Shown here piece by piece: positions 38,590 to 46,327 of a stretch of 64,000 bases of DNA. Below the pieces are notes generated by a model. That model saw only the letters and a list, made by a program, of their open reading frames with translations. It had not been told where the DNA came from and ran no database searches. The position numbers and the translations under genes are program-made. Position 1 is the first letter of the stretch. Every line of letters begins with the position of its first letter. Source of the DNA: Alistipes sp. (GTDB lineage: Bacteria; Bacteroidota; Bacteroidia; Bacteroidales; Rikenellaceae); NCBI GenBank assembly GCA_017474235.1, contig JAFVIB010000044.1, positions 35,785 to 99,784 of the forward strand, in the 5' to 3' direction.

Positions 38590-39686
38590 TGAGAAGGAGC
38601 GAGGTTGTCAGTATTCTGATACTTGTAGTAATGGTACTTGCCATTACTGCCGTAACTATGTTGGGTAATCGTAAAGAGTACTCTGCAATAGAGAGTCAAA
38701 CAGCAGTAGAGCAGAAAACAACCAATACGCTATTTACTTTTGACCCTAACACCGTAACCTACGATGAGTTACTTGCTCTCGGTTTTGAGAAACAGACTGC
38801 CGTGACACTGCTCAAATATCGCTCTCGCGGTAAGGTCTTTGAGATTGCAGAGGAGTTGGCTCTCTGTTATGGTGTAACCGACTCTATGTTCAAGGCTCTG
38901 CGTCCATATATCACTATCGGAGAGGAGTTTAAACCCAAACCGATAGTCTATCACAGTAAGACAACTGCTAAATCCGACTCTCTGCGCACTGTTCGCCAGC
39001 AACAGTGGGAAGCAAAAATATCAAAACGCACGCCACATCCCAAAGAGCGATTTAGGATAGATACGGTAGGTATTGCCTATCTTCAAAGCATCGGCTTTAC
39101 ATATCGTCAGGCTGAAGGGCTTATAGAGTATAGGGATAGCGGTGCGGAAGGTATTCGCAATATGGCAGAGCTTTCGGACTGCTGGGCAGTGAGTGTAGAG
39201 ATGGCTGATTCGCTTGCCCGATATATAATCTTTCCCGAGCCAAAGCCGCATAACGGTAAAATTGAGATAAACTCTGCCGACTCGGCAACGCTTGTTACCA
39301 TTCGCGGCATAGGTCCGACAACTGCCGGTGCGATAGTCCGCTACCGAGATTTACTCGGTGGATATGTCTCTATTGACCAACTTTCAGAGCTAAAATGTGT
39401 TACAAATGAAAATTTTGCACTTTTTTCTAAACAAATTTGCTGTGATAGTTGTGTTTTTTCAAAAATTGATATTAACTTTGCAACCGCTTCTGAGTTGGAA
39501 TTACATCCATATATGACTCGGAAGGCTATAAAGAGAATTATTCAACTGCGCAAATCGAAAGGAGGCTGGAAGTCGATTGAAGAGATAGTAAGTGATGACA
39601 TATTTACAGAGGAGCAAGTAGTTTCGCTTGCGCCGTATCTTCATTTCGGCACAATCCCTTTAGATTTCTTTGACGAGAATAATTAA
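38589..39686 (+). CDS. Helix-hairpin-helix protein with N-terminal membrane anchor
   Basis: This 365-residue protein has a membrane segment at ~7-26 and several helix-hairpin-helix (ComEA-like) modules: LLALGFEKQTAVTLLKYR, YLQSIGFTYRQAEGLIEYR, LVTIRGIGPTTAGAIVRYR and a last one in MTRKAIKRIIQLRKSKGG. HhH repeats bind DNA non-specifically; in ComEA they act in DNA uptake. ATG at 38589 overlaps the ubiD stop. The role here is open: DNA binding at the membrane or a structural use of the fold. Confidence 0.78.
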   Translation: MRRSEVVSILILVVMVLAITAVTMLGNRKEYSAIESQTAVEQKTTNTLFTFDPNTVTYDELLALGFEKQTAVTLLKYRSRGKVFEIAEELALCYGVTDSMFKALRPYITIGEEFKPKPIVYHSKTTAKSDSLRTVRQQQWEAKISKRTPHPKERFRIDTVGIAYLQSIGFTYRQAEGLIEYRDSGAEGIRNMAELSDCWAVSVEMADSLARYIIFPEPKPHNGKIEINSADSATLVTIRGIGPTTAGAIVRYRDLLGGYVSIDQLSELKCVTNENFALFSKQICCDSCVFSKIDINFATASELELHPYMTRKAIKRIIQLRKSKGGWKSIEEIVSDDIFTEEQVVSLAPYLHFGTIPLDFFDENN

Positions 39687-39786
39687 ACAGTCGGCATACT
39701 GCAAGAGTAGGAGACAAAATACTCTGAAATTGAAAGTGCAAACCAAAAAAAACAGAATTTAATAAACTAAAAAAAGATTTGATATT

Positions 39787-39981
39787 ATGATTATTATGCC
39801 AGTTAAGGAGGGCGAGAATATCGAGCGCGCCCTTAAGAAGTTTAAGCGTAAGTATGAGCGTACAGGTGTTCTGAAGGAGCTTCGTGCTCGTCAGTACTTC
39901 ACAAAGCCTTCAATTGCAAAGCGCGAGAAGATGGCTCACGCTATCTATGTTGAGAAACTTCACCGCGAAGAGGCTGAATAG
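39787..39981 (+). CDS. rpsU: 30S ribosomal protein S21
   Basis: S21 is a small-subunit protein near the anti-Shine-Dalgarno end of 16S rRNA. This one has 64 residues, basic, with the family pattern VKEGENIERALKKFKRKYE and TGVLKELRARQYFTKP. It has its own strong terminator. Confidence 0.97.
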   Translation: MIIMPVKEGENIERALKKFKRKYERTGVLKELRARQYFTKPSIAKREKMAHAIYVEKLHREEAE

Positions 39982-39988
39982 CAATAAC

Positions 39989-40022
39989 GAGGGCTGTCAC
40001 GACTGACAGTCCTCTTTTTTTT
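39989..40022 (+). terminator. rpsU terminator
   Basis: A 10-bp stem (39989-39998 / 40005-40014, one G-T pair) with a 6-nt loop is followed by eight T. Confidence 0.88.
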
Positions 40023-40042
40023 ACCATTAATACCAAACTATT

Positions 40043-40429
40043 ATGAGCAACAACAACACAGCACAAACCGTATGGGCATTGGTAGTATTGTCACTTATCG
40101 GTATTGTAGTAGTCCTCGGACTGATGTTCGGACTTCCAATGTATAATGTATGGCAGCAGGAGATGAGCGGTCGCGCAGAGCTTGCAAAGGCAGAGCAGAA
40201 CCGCCAAATCAAGATTGAGGAGGCAAAGGCAAACCTTGAGGCTGAGAAACTCAATGCACAGGCAGAGATTGAGCGCGCAAAGGGTGCTGCAGAGGCTATC
40301 CGTATCGAGAATGGCTCACTGACCACAACATACATTCAGTATCTGTGGGTACGCCAGCAGAACAATATTCCTGACAAGGTTATCTACATCCCTACCGAGG
40401 CAAATCTGCCAATACTCGAGGCTAAATAG
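40043..40429 (+). CDS. Small membrane protein resembling only the tail of SPFH/prohibitin proteins
   Basis: This is a 128-residue protein with one membrane helix (~residues 10-31), then an Ala/Glu/Lys-rich coiled coil (~43-88, AEIERAKGAAEAIRIE) and a C-terminal stretch (YIQYLWVRQQNNIP...) that resembles the end of prohibitin/stomatin-family proteins. The globular SPFH domain expected between helix and coil is absent. It could insert into, or cap, full-length SPFH rings; this is inference. It lies between rpsU and the LuxC-type gene. Confidence 0.6.
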   Translation: MSNNNTAQTVWALVVLSLIGIVVVLGLMFGLPMYNVWQQEMSGRAELAKAEQNRQIKIEEAKANLEAEKLNAQAEIERAKGAAEAIRIENGSLTTTYIQYLWVRQQNNIPDKVIYIPTEANLPILEAK

Positions 40430-40445
40430 TATCAGCAGCGATAAA

Positions 40446-41408
40446 TTGAAGAGTTGTATCGACATATTCGCAGAGCTTGGCGTAAGGCTTAAGTCACTAC
40501 CACAGACCATCATAGAGCGAGCAATGGCTGAGAATGAGTGGTTCTGTCAGATAGAGACTGCCATCGGTGCTATACGGGAGCAGATGCTCGACAGGCGTGC
40601 GATAGAGCAGTGGATTGCCCACTACCCTATCGCTCCGCATGCTCCAAAGCGTGTGGCGATAATTATGGCGGGCAATATCCCTGCTGTGGGGTTTGCTGAC
40701 CTTATGTACACCATTTGTAGCGGTAATATCCCCGTTATCAAGTACTCCTCAAAGGACCGAGTTCTGATGCAGTATATCGTAGAGCAACTGCAAGAGATTG
40801 AGCCACATCTCATTATAGAGCAATATAGTGATAACGACAATGTCGATGCAGTGATTGCAACGGGTAGCGATACCGCTGCGCTCCACTTTAGGGCAATGTT
40901 TGGCGATATACCGACTCTTATCCGTGGTTCTCGTCACTCCGTTGCGGTACTTACAGGTGTAGAGAGCTGTGAAGAGATAGAGAATTTATCAAAAGATATA
41001 TTCACATACTCTGGTTTGGGTTGTCGCAATGTATCGCTCATTTTCGCACCTCAAGGCTTTGATTTTCAGCTTGTTGTACCTCAAATGCCACAAAGTTACA
41101 AGAATAACTACCGCCACGCAAAGGCTATGATGACTATGCAGGGCAGAGTATTTACCGACTGTGGCAGTGCGCTACTTTTAGAGGGCAAGGCAGAGTTTCC
41201 GCGCTACATAAGTACCATAAATATCTGCCGTTATAACTCCCTGAGCAGTGTCAAGGAGTGGATTGCCGAAAATAGTGAGCGTCTGCAATGTGTCGTATCG
41301 TCAGATAAAAGTATTGCTAATGCCGTAGCATTTGGTCGCGCACAGTATCCTGCATTAAATAATTATGCAGACGATATAGATGTTATGAAATTTTTACTAT
41401 CTTTGTAG
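40446..41408 (+). CDS. LuxC-family acyl-CoA reductase
   Basis: This is a 320-residue aldehyde-dehydrogenase-fold protein of the LuxC group. Landmarks are VAIIMAGNIPAVGFADLMY near residue 69 (cofactor region), a SGNIPVIKYSSKD motif, DAVIATGSDTA near 138 and the catalytic cysteine in YSGLGCRNVS near 194. It would reduce a fatty acyl-CoA or acyl thioester to the aldehyde. No luciferase genes are present, and such stand-alone LuxC-like genes are common in Bacteroidetes. The start is TTG at 40446; the first ATG would remove 26 residues of the N-terminal helix. Confidence 0.82.
   Translation: MKSCIDIFAELGVRLKSLPQTIIERAMAENEWFCQIETAIGAIREQMLDRRAIEQWIAHYPIAPHAPKRVAIIMAGNIPAVGFADLMYTICSGNIPVIKYSSKDRVLMQYIVEQLQEIEPHLIIEQYSDNDNVDAVIATGSDTAALHFRAMFGDIPTLIRGSRHSVAVLTGVESCEEIENLSKDIFTYSGLGCRNVSLIFAPQGFDFQLVVPQMPQSYKNNYRHAKAMMTMQGRVFTDCGSALLLEGKAEFPRYISTINICRYNSLSSVKEWIAENSERLQCVVSSDKSIANAVAFGRAQYPALNNYADDIDVMKFLLSL
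41398..41405 (+). promoter_or_regulatory. -7 element (TATCTTTG) at the end of the LuxC-type gene
   Basis: This exact TAnnTTTG match overlaps the LuxC-type stop region and lies 28 nt before the next ATG. No clear -33. Confidence 0.4.
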
Positions 41409-41433
41409 TAAGCAATTTGTAAAACAGAAGATT

Positions 41434-41931
41434 ATGAAAAAGTTTCTTACACTACTTATCGCAGCCTTTGCTGTAAATATGGCTACAGCACAACCCCCTA
41501 TGGGTCCACCTCCGGGTATGGGTCGTGGCGGTATGGAGCGCGGTCCTCGCAAGACACCTGTAGAGCGTATAGCGGGTCTTGTAGAGGAGCTTCAGCTCAC
41601 ACCTGAGCAGGCAGAGAAGTTCGCACCTGTATATCTGAACTATCAGGGCGAAATTCGCAAAATCCGTCAAGAGCTCAAGATGCTGATGGATGGCTATGAG
41701 GGTAAAGAGATAGACGAGAAGCTCGCCTTCCGTATGGTTATGGATCAGCTCAACGCAGATGCAGACATTATCGCCTGCAAGAAGGAGTATATGCGCGTAT
41801 TCAAGAGCTACCTTACTCCGGAGCAACTTTCAAAGATATTCCTTGTCGAGAAACACGCAAATCGTCCTCCGGGCAGACCTCACGGCGTACCGCAAGGTCC
41901 CCCGCCGACAGGTAGCCCAATGCAGAATTAA
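41434..41931 (+). CDS. Secreted Spy/CpxP-like small protein
   Basis: This 165-residue exported protein has a signal peptide (KKFLTLLIAAFAVNMATA). The mature N-terminus is rich in Pro, Gly and Met, followed by helices with LTPEQAEKFAPVY (~60) and YLTPEQLSKI (~130), the LTxxQ pattern of Spy/CpxP periplasmic chaperones. It ends in another proline-rich tail. A periplasmic stress or chaperone role is inferred from motif resemblance. A small lipoprotein gene follows after 16 nt. Confidence 0.65.
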   Translation: MKKFLTLLIAAFAVNMATAQPPMGPPPGMGRGGMERGPRKTPVERIAGLVEELQLTPEQAEKFAPVYLNYQGEIRKIRQELKMLMDGYEGKEIDEKLAFRMVMDQLNADADIIACKKEYMRVFKSYLTPEQLSKIFLVEKHANRPPGRPHGVPQGPPPTGSPMQN

Positions 41932-41947
41932 AAAACAGACAAAAGAG

Positions 41948-42313
41948 ATGAAGAGAATTATTAAATTGGCAGTTATCGCTATTATTGCAGCAGTAGCAAC
42001 ATCTTGTGGAACAGTTCTAAACTCCACATCAAATAGCAACCTACTACAAACCAATGTTGTCTTAAGCGGTAATAATTATACCGTTGTACGCCAAGTGAGC
42101 GGCACAGCTACTGCAACCTATTGGTTCGGTATCGGCGGACTTTCGCGCAAGGCTCTGCATAACAACTCCGTAGCAACAATGGTAAAGCGTGCCGATTTGA
42201 AGGGTTCACAGGCTTTGGTGAATGTCACTACCCACTCAAGTATAAAGAGTTTTGCCGGCATATACTCAAAAATTACATACACCTCACACGGTACTGTAAT
42301 CGAGTTTAAGTAA
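41948..42313 (+). CDS. Small lipoprotein, DUF6567-like
   Basis: This 121-residue lipoprotein starts at the ATG at 41948. Signal peptide IIKLAVIAIIAAVATSC ends in a lipobox. The mature part has FGIGGLSRKALHNNS and a C-terminal beta pair closing with GTVIEFK, which I associate with the DUF6567 group of Bacteroidetes lipoproteins. The function is unknown. A tandem-repeat region follows. Confidence 0.55.
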   Translation: MKRIIKLAVIAIIAAVATSCGTVLNSTSNSNLLQTNVVLSGNNYTVVRQVSGTATATYWFGIGGLSRKALHNNSVATMVKRADLKGSQALVNVTTHSSIKSFAGIYSKITYTSHGTVIEFK

Positions 42314-42429
42314 CTGAATTGCCGAGGCGTAGCAGTGAAGGGTCATCAAAGATGAGCCAAGGCTCGATAATTTTCCGAATTGCACTACGCTCATTCCTCG
42401 CACAATTTTATCGTCAGAGTGGGGTATTT

Positions 42430-42790
42430 ACAAGGCTCGGCTAAAAAGACAACGAAGGGCTGTACTGAGTGTACTGCCCTTTGTTGAATTTTTAGTTAGC
42501 CGATGGAAATGCGCCACTATCACGATAAAATCATTTTGTTGTCAAAATAGTGCAAATACCACGCTCGCCGATATTCGAGGCGATGGGACATACTTCTGTA
42601 TTTCCCATTGACGAGAATGAGGTAGCGGAAGTAGTTGTGCTATTTTCACGATAAAATACCGATTTGTGCTTAGAAGGGTGCAGATGCCACGCTCGGCAAA
42701 AATACCCGCGAAGGGACATACTATGCGTATTTCCCTTTGCGGGTACTTTTTGTTAGCGGAAGCAGGTGCGCCCTTATAAGCGCAAATACT
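42430..42790. repeat. Three tandem ~128-nt hairpin-forming repeat units
   Basis: The gene-free stretch 42314-42800 holds three diverged copies of one unit. The marker GCTCG(G/C) recurs at 42435, 42563 and 42691, an exact 128-nt period. Each unit folds into a hairpin whose loop contains a TATTTCCC-like or ACTG-rich core; for example unit 3 pairs 42704-42715 with 42733-42744. Units share a right flank with TAGCnGAnG and a CACGATAAAAT tail. Stem sequences differ between units while pairing is kept. The first part, 42314-42429, holds further inverted-repeat fragments and no gene. I see no transposase. Confidence 0.7.
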
Positions 42791-42800
42791 CACAACAAAA

Positions 42801-43826
42801 TTAGATATTGTGAGATAACGGCGGCGGCACAACCTCCCCAAACTCATAATCTCCCCAACGGTCAGCGATGGACGAGATGGTATCTTGAAGTTCATCGACA
42901 TCTGTTAGAGTAACGAGTTTCATACGGGTCTGCTTGAAGTCGGGCAGACCTTTGAAGTAGTTAGAGAGGTGGCGACGCATCTCAAAGACACCCACCTTAT
43001 CGCCCTTAACCTCGACAGACTTGGCAAGATGCTCCTTTGCGATAGCAATACGCTCAAGGACAGATGGTTGCGGGATAAGTTCGCCAGTTTCGAGGTAGTG
43101 GCGCACCTCGCGGAAAATCCAAGGGCGACCGTATGTGGCACGACCAATCATTACGCCATCCACACCATATCTGTCGAACATCTCTTTTGCCTTGACAGCA
43201 GAATCGACATCTCCATTGCCAATAATCGGGATATGAATTGCGGGGTTATTCTTGATTTTACCGATAAGTGTCCAATCAGCCTCGCCCGTATAGAGTTGGC
43301 AGCGCGTACGACCGTGGATAGTAAGGGCAGCAATACCTACATCCTGCAATCGGAGAGCAATCTCCTCGATATTTTTGCTTTCATCATCCCAGCCAAGGCG
43401 GGTTTTTACAGTAACCGGTTTCTTCACAGCTGCCATAATCTGGCGGGTCATCTCTACCATAAGTGGCACATCGCGCATCATACCCGAGCCGGCTCCACGA
43501 CCGGCAATCTTCTTCATTGGGCAACCGAAGTTAATATCGATAACATCAGGATTCGCCCCCTCGGCGATGCGGGCAGCCTCGACCATCGGCTCTATCTGAT
43601 TGCCATAAATCTGAATACCTACAGGGCGTTCAAAGTCCGAGATATTGAGCTTTGCAAGCGACTTTCGAGCATCTCGGATAAGACCATCAGAGGATATAAA
43701 CTCCGTAGTAACCATATCGGCACCAAAGAGTTTACACATATATCGAAACGATGGGTCGGTAACATCCTCCATCGGTGCAAGAAAGAGCGCACGGTCACGC
43801 AACTCAACATCTCCAATCTTCATCAA
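42801..43826 (-). CDS. dusB: tRNA dihydrouridine synthase (DusB family)
   Basis: This FMN enzyme reduces uridine in tRNA D-loops. It has 341 residues, with LFLAPMEDVTDPSFR (~14), the catalytic Cys in NFGCPMKKIAGRGAG (~100) and IIGNGDVDS (~200). The TIM barrel is followed by a helical tRNA-binding domain. It overlaps the transporter stop by 4 bases (ATGA), the last gene of a four-gene run starting with a cell-wall amidase. Confidence 0.92.
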   Translation of the reverse strand: MMKIGDVELRDRALFLAPMEDVTDPSFRYMCKLFGADMVTTEFISSDGLIRDARKSLAKLNISDFERPVGIQIYGNQIEPMVEAARIAEGANPDVIDINFGCPMKKIAGRGAGSGMMRDVPLMVEMTRQIMAAVKKPVTVKTRLGWDDESKNIEEIALRLQDVGIAALTIHGRTRCQLYTGEADWTLIGKIKNNPAIHIPIIGNGDVDSAVKAKEMFDRYGVDGVMIGRATYGRPWIFREVRHYLETGELIPQPSVLERIAIAKEHLAKSVEVKGDKVGVFEMRRHLSNYFKGLPDFKQTRMKLVTLTDVDELQDTISSIADRWGDYEFGEVVPPPLSHNI

Positions 43827-44719
43827 TCCCTCTTTTTATATATTTGGTATGAATTTACTATATTTTGCCAGACAATATAAGCCGTTGGTGCGACACAACT
43901 GAGTGGGTCAAGAAATGACTGCGCCATCCACACGGCAAGCACCGTATTCTTCTGACCCAAAGATTGACCTCCGGCAACAGTGTCGCCATACTTTGTGCCA
44001 ATCTTACGACCAAGAGCAAACTGTGCAACACATATCACAGCCGCAACGGCTGCAAGTATAATCTCTGTAGTACCCTCAGTAGCACTATGCTCAATGACAA
44101 AAGCGGTAGTTCTACCGACAACAACCGTAAGCGAAACGAGCCATATATAGAACGATATACGACTATGGTCTGCAACCCACCCCGCCACGCGAGGCATTGC
44201 AAAGCGACAGAACTGACCTGCTACAAATGGTGCTACAAGCAGTGGAGCGACCTTTGTGAGTATCTGCATCAGTGTACATTCGCCATTGCCGACCCACGAC
44301 AGGATAAATGGCGCGACAAATGCAGTTCCCACATTACAGAGCAGGCTATATGTTGTCATATTCTCAATATTTGCCCCCAGCATACCGCCAATAACAACTG
44401 CCGCCATAGCGATAGGTGCAAGTGAGCATATCATAGCACCTTGAGCAATAGTTTGACCGAGTGGCAAGCAGAGGGTATAAAGGGTCATTGAGCCTACTAT
44501 CTGAGCGGCGAAGAGCCAAAAGTGCATCATCGTCACACGCATCTTTGTTATATCGACACGACAGTAGGTAAAAAAGAGCATAGCAAAGATAAGCATCGGC
44601 GTAAGCCAACCGCAGCTCCAGCTATCCAAAGCAACTATCTGGCGACAAAACAGCGCACCGACCACCATACCAAACGGCATAGAGACAGTGCGCATAGTGT
44701 GTGACGATAAGTGTTTCAT
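43823..44719 (-). CDS. BASS (bile acid:sodium symporter) superfamily transporter
   Basis: This is a 298-residue protein with about nine or ten hydrophobic helices. The segment GGQSLGQKNTVLAVWMAQSF near residue 240 resembles the crossing-helix motif of BASS carriers, and AMAAVVIGGMLGANIENMT near 103 the first one. BASS members move bile acids, pantothenate, pyruvate or other organic anions; the name does not prove bile-acid transport here. It begins directly after the GH20 stop and overlaps dusB, so it is probably translationally coupled to both. Confidence 0.7.
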   Translation of the reverse strand: MKHLSSHTMRTVSMPFGMVVGALFCRQIVALDSWSCGWLTPMLIFAMLFFTYCRVDITKMRVTMMHFWLFAAQIVGSMTLYTLCLPLGQTIAQGAMICSLAPIAMAAVVIGGMLGANIENMTTYSLLCNVGTAFVAPFILSWVGNGECTLMQILTKVAPLLVAPFVAGQFCRFAMPRVAGWVADHSRISFYIWLVSLTVVVGRTTAFVIEHSATEGTTEIILAAVAAVICVAQFALGRKIGTKYGDTVAGGQSLGQKNTVLAVWMAQSFLDPLSCVAPTAYIVWQNIVNSYQIYKKRD

Positions 44720-46324
44720 CTACTCGATACCATTAAAGAAATATGGTGCATAGACAAAGCCCTTATAGTCGTAGAGTCCACGCAGAATGTGCATACGGCG
44801 TGCAAAATCGTCATAATCCTTATTGCCATACGACCAGCCTGTCTCACAAAGAGCAGCAATTCGTGGCAAAAGCATATGCTGGAAGTGGTCAAAGGTTGCA
44901 ATATACTCTGTCCACAAATTCATCTGAACACCCTTGATATGACGCTGCTGGCTCTCATTAAGACCATCATAAGGGTCGAGAGAGTATGCCTTGCGGAGAG
45001 TTATCGGAAAACGACCATTGCCAAGCGGCTCGCCATTAGCCTGCGGGTCAGAGGTCTGATAGTAGTCAATATAGCAGTGGGTATTTGGTGTCATAATCAC
45101 ATCATTACCCAACTTTGCAGCTGCAATACCACCCTTAGAGCCTCGCCAAGACATAACCGTAGCACTCTTAGAGATACCACCCTGAAGAATCTCATCCCAA
45201 CCGATAATTGAGCGACCGCGCTCATTGAGCCAACGCTCTACGCGCTCCATAAAGTAACTCTGAAGCTGGTGTTCATCCTTCAGACCCTCCTCCTTAATGC
45301 GCTTCTGGCAATCCGGACAACTCTTCCACGCATCACGCGGAGCCTCGTCACCGCCGATGTGGATATACTTATACGGGAAGAGGTCAAGAATCTCTGTCAG
45401 CACATTCTCGATAAACTCAAAAGTACTCTCCTTGCCGGCACAGAAGATATTCTTGCTGATACCCCAACGAGTCCAAACCTCATAAGGACCTCCTGTACAA
45501 CCCAAATGCGGATAGGTTGTAAGTGCCGCAACAGCGTGTCCGGGCATCTCAAACTCCGGAATAACATCGATATATCGCTCTGCTGCGTATGCCACAACCT
45601 CGCGAACCTCATCTTGTGTAAATACACCACCATAACGGGTATCGTCATAGGTCTTTGAAGAGCGATTTTTACCTACAATAGTCTGATTACGGTATGCGCC
45701 AACCTGAGAGAGTTCTGGATAGCGTTTAATCTCGATACGCCAGCCCTGATCCTCTGTAAGATGCCAATGGAACTTATTGAGTTTGTGGAGCGCAAGGATG
45801 TCTATATAACGCTTTACTTCATCTACAGTAAAGATATGACGGCAGACATCAAACATACCGCCACGATAGCTAAAATGGGGTTTATCTGCAATCTTTACAG
45901 CTGCCAAAGTAATAACACCGTCACTATTTGGTGCAGCAGCTACCATCTGCAACAGACTCTGCAAGCCATAGAATACGGCGCGAGGTGTTCCACCCTTAAT
46001 TGTAATACCTGTTGAAGGTAGAATATCGAGCGTATATTCCTCCTCGCCGAGCGACTCAAGCAGTGAAAGAGTTATCGCACCCTTACCCTTAGTTGTCACC
46101 TTCATATTGCCACCCAAAAGTGCAGCAACATCCTTCGCAAAGAGCTTTGCAGGAGCAACAAGTTCAGGGTTACAAGCCTTGATTTTGCTCTTATACGAAA
46201 CTTCCACCTCTCCGTCAGCTGCCTGACAAGAGAGAGGACGAGGAACAATAATGTTCTCATAATCCGCAGCATAAACAGCTATGCTACAAATAGTTGCAAT
46301 AATTATTAAAAGTAATCGTTTCAT
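44720..46324 (-). CDS. Beta-N-acetylhexosaminidase (GH20), exported
   Basis: This 534-residue enzyme has a signal peptide (KRLLLIIIATICSIAVYA), an N-terminal GH20b domain (~25-145) and the catalytic barrel. The Asp-Glu catalytic pair is in HIGGDEAP near residue 325, and FHWHLTEDQGWRIEIK near 185 matches the family. It removes terminal GlcNAc or GalNAc from glycans; N-acetyl assistance by the Asp is conserved. It is 3 nt after the amidase gene, so the two could act on peptidoglycan or host glycans together. Confidence 0.93.
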   Translation of the reverse strand: MKRLLLIIIATICSIAVYAADYENIIVPRPLSCQAADGEVEVSYKSKIKACNPELVAPAKLFAKDVAALLGGNMKVTTKGKGAITLSLLESLGEEEYTLDILPSTGITIKGGTPRAVFYGLQSLLQMVAAAPNSDGVITLAAVKIADKPHFSYRGGMFDVCRHIFTVDEVKRYIDILALHKLNKFHWHLTEDQGWRIEIKRYPELSQVGAYRNQTIVGKNRSSKTYDDTRYGGVFTQDEVREVVAYAAERYIDVIPEFEMPGHAVAALTTYPHLGCTGGPYEVWTRWGISKNIFCAGKESTFEFIENVLTEILDLFPYKYIHIGGDEAPRDAWKSCPDCQKRIKEEGLKDEHQLQSYFMERVERWLNERGRSIIGWDEILQGGISKSATVMSWRGSKGGIAAAKLGNDVIMTPNTHCYIDYYQTSDPQANGEPLGNGRFPITLRKAYSLDPYDGLNESQQRHIKGVQMNLWTEYIATFDHFQHMLLPRIAALCETGWSYGNKDYDDFARRMHILRGLYDYKGFVYAPYFFNGIE

Positions 46325-46327
46325 AGG

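Noticed and set aside
40446-41408. A bioluminescence (lux) system
   Set aside because: Only a LuxC-type reductase is present, with no luxAB, luxD or luxE nearby; stand-alone LuxC homologues are common in the phylum.
42430-42790. A possible CRISPR array
   Set aside because: The period is 128 nt, units are whole palindromic elements and there are no short identical repeats with unique spacers or cas genes.
42542-42901. A 119-residue minus-strand frame crossing the repeat array and the end of dusB
   Set aside because: It is a read-through of the tandem repeats; the repeated peptide comes from the repeat itself and half the frame overlaps dusB.
43823-44719. The BASS transporter as bile-acid importer for the steroid operon
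   Set aside because: It lies 37 kb away, is coupled to cell-wall genes, and BASS carriers have many other substrates. The link would be by name only.
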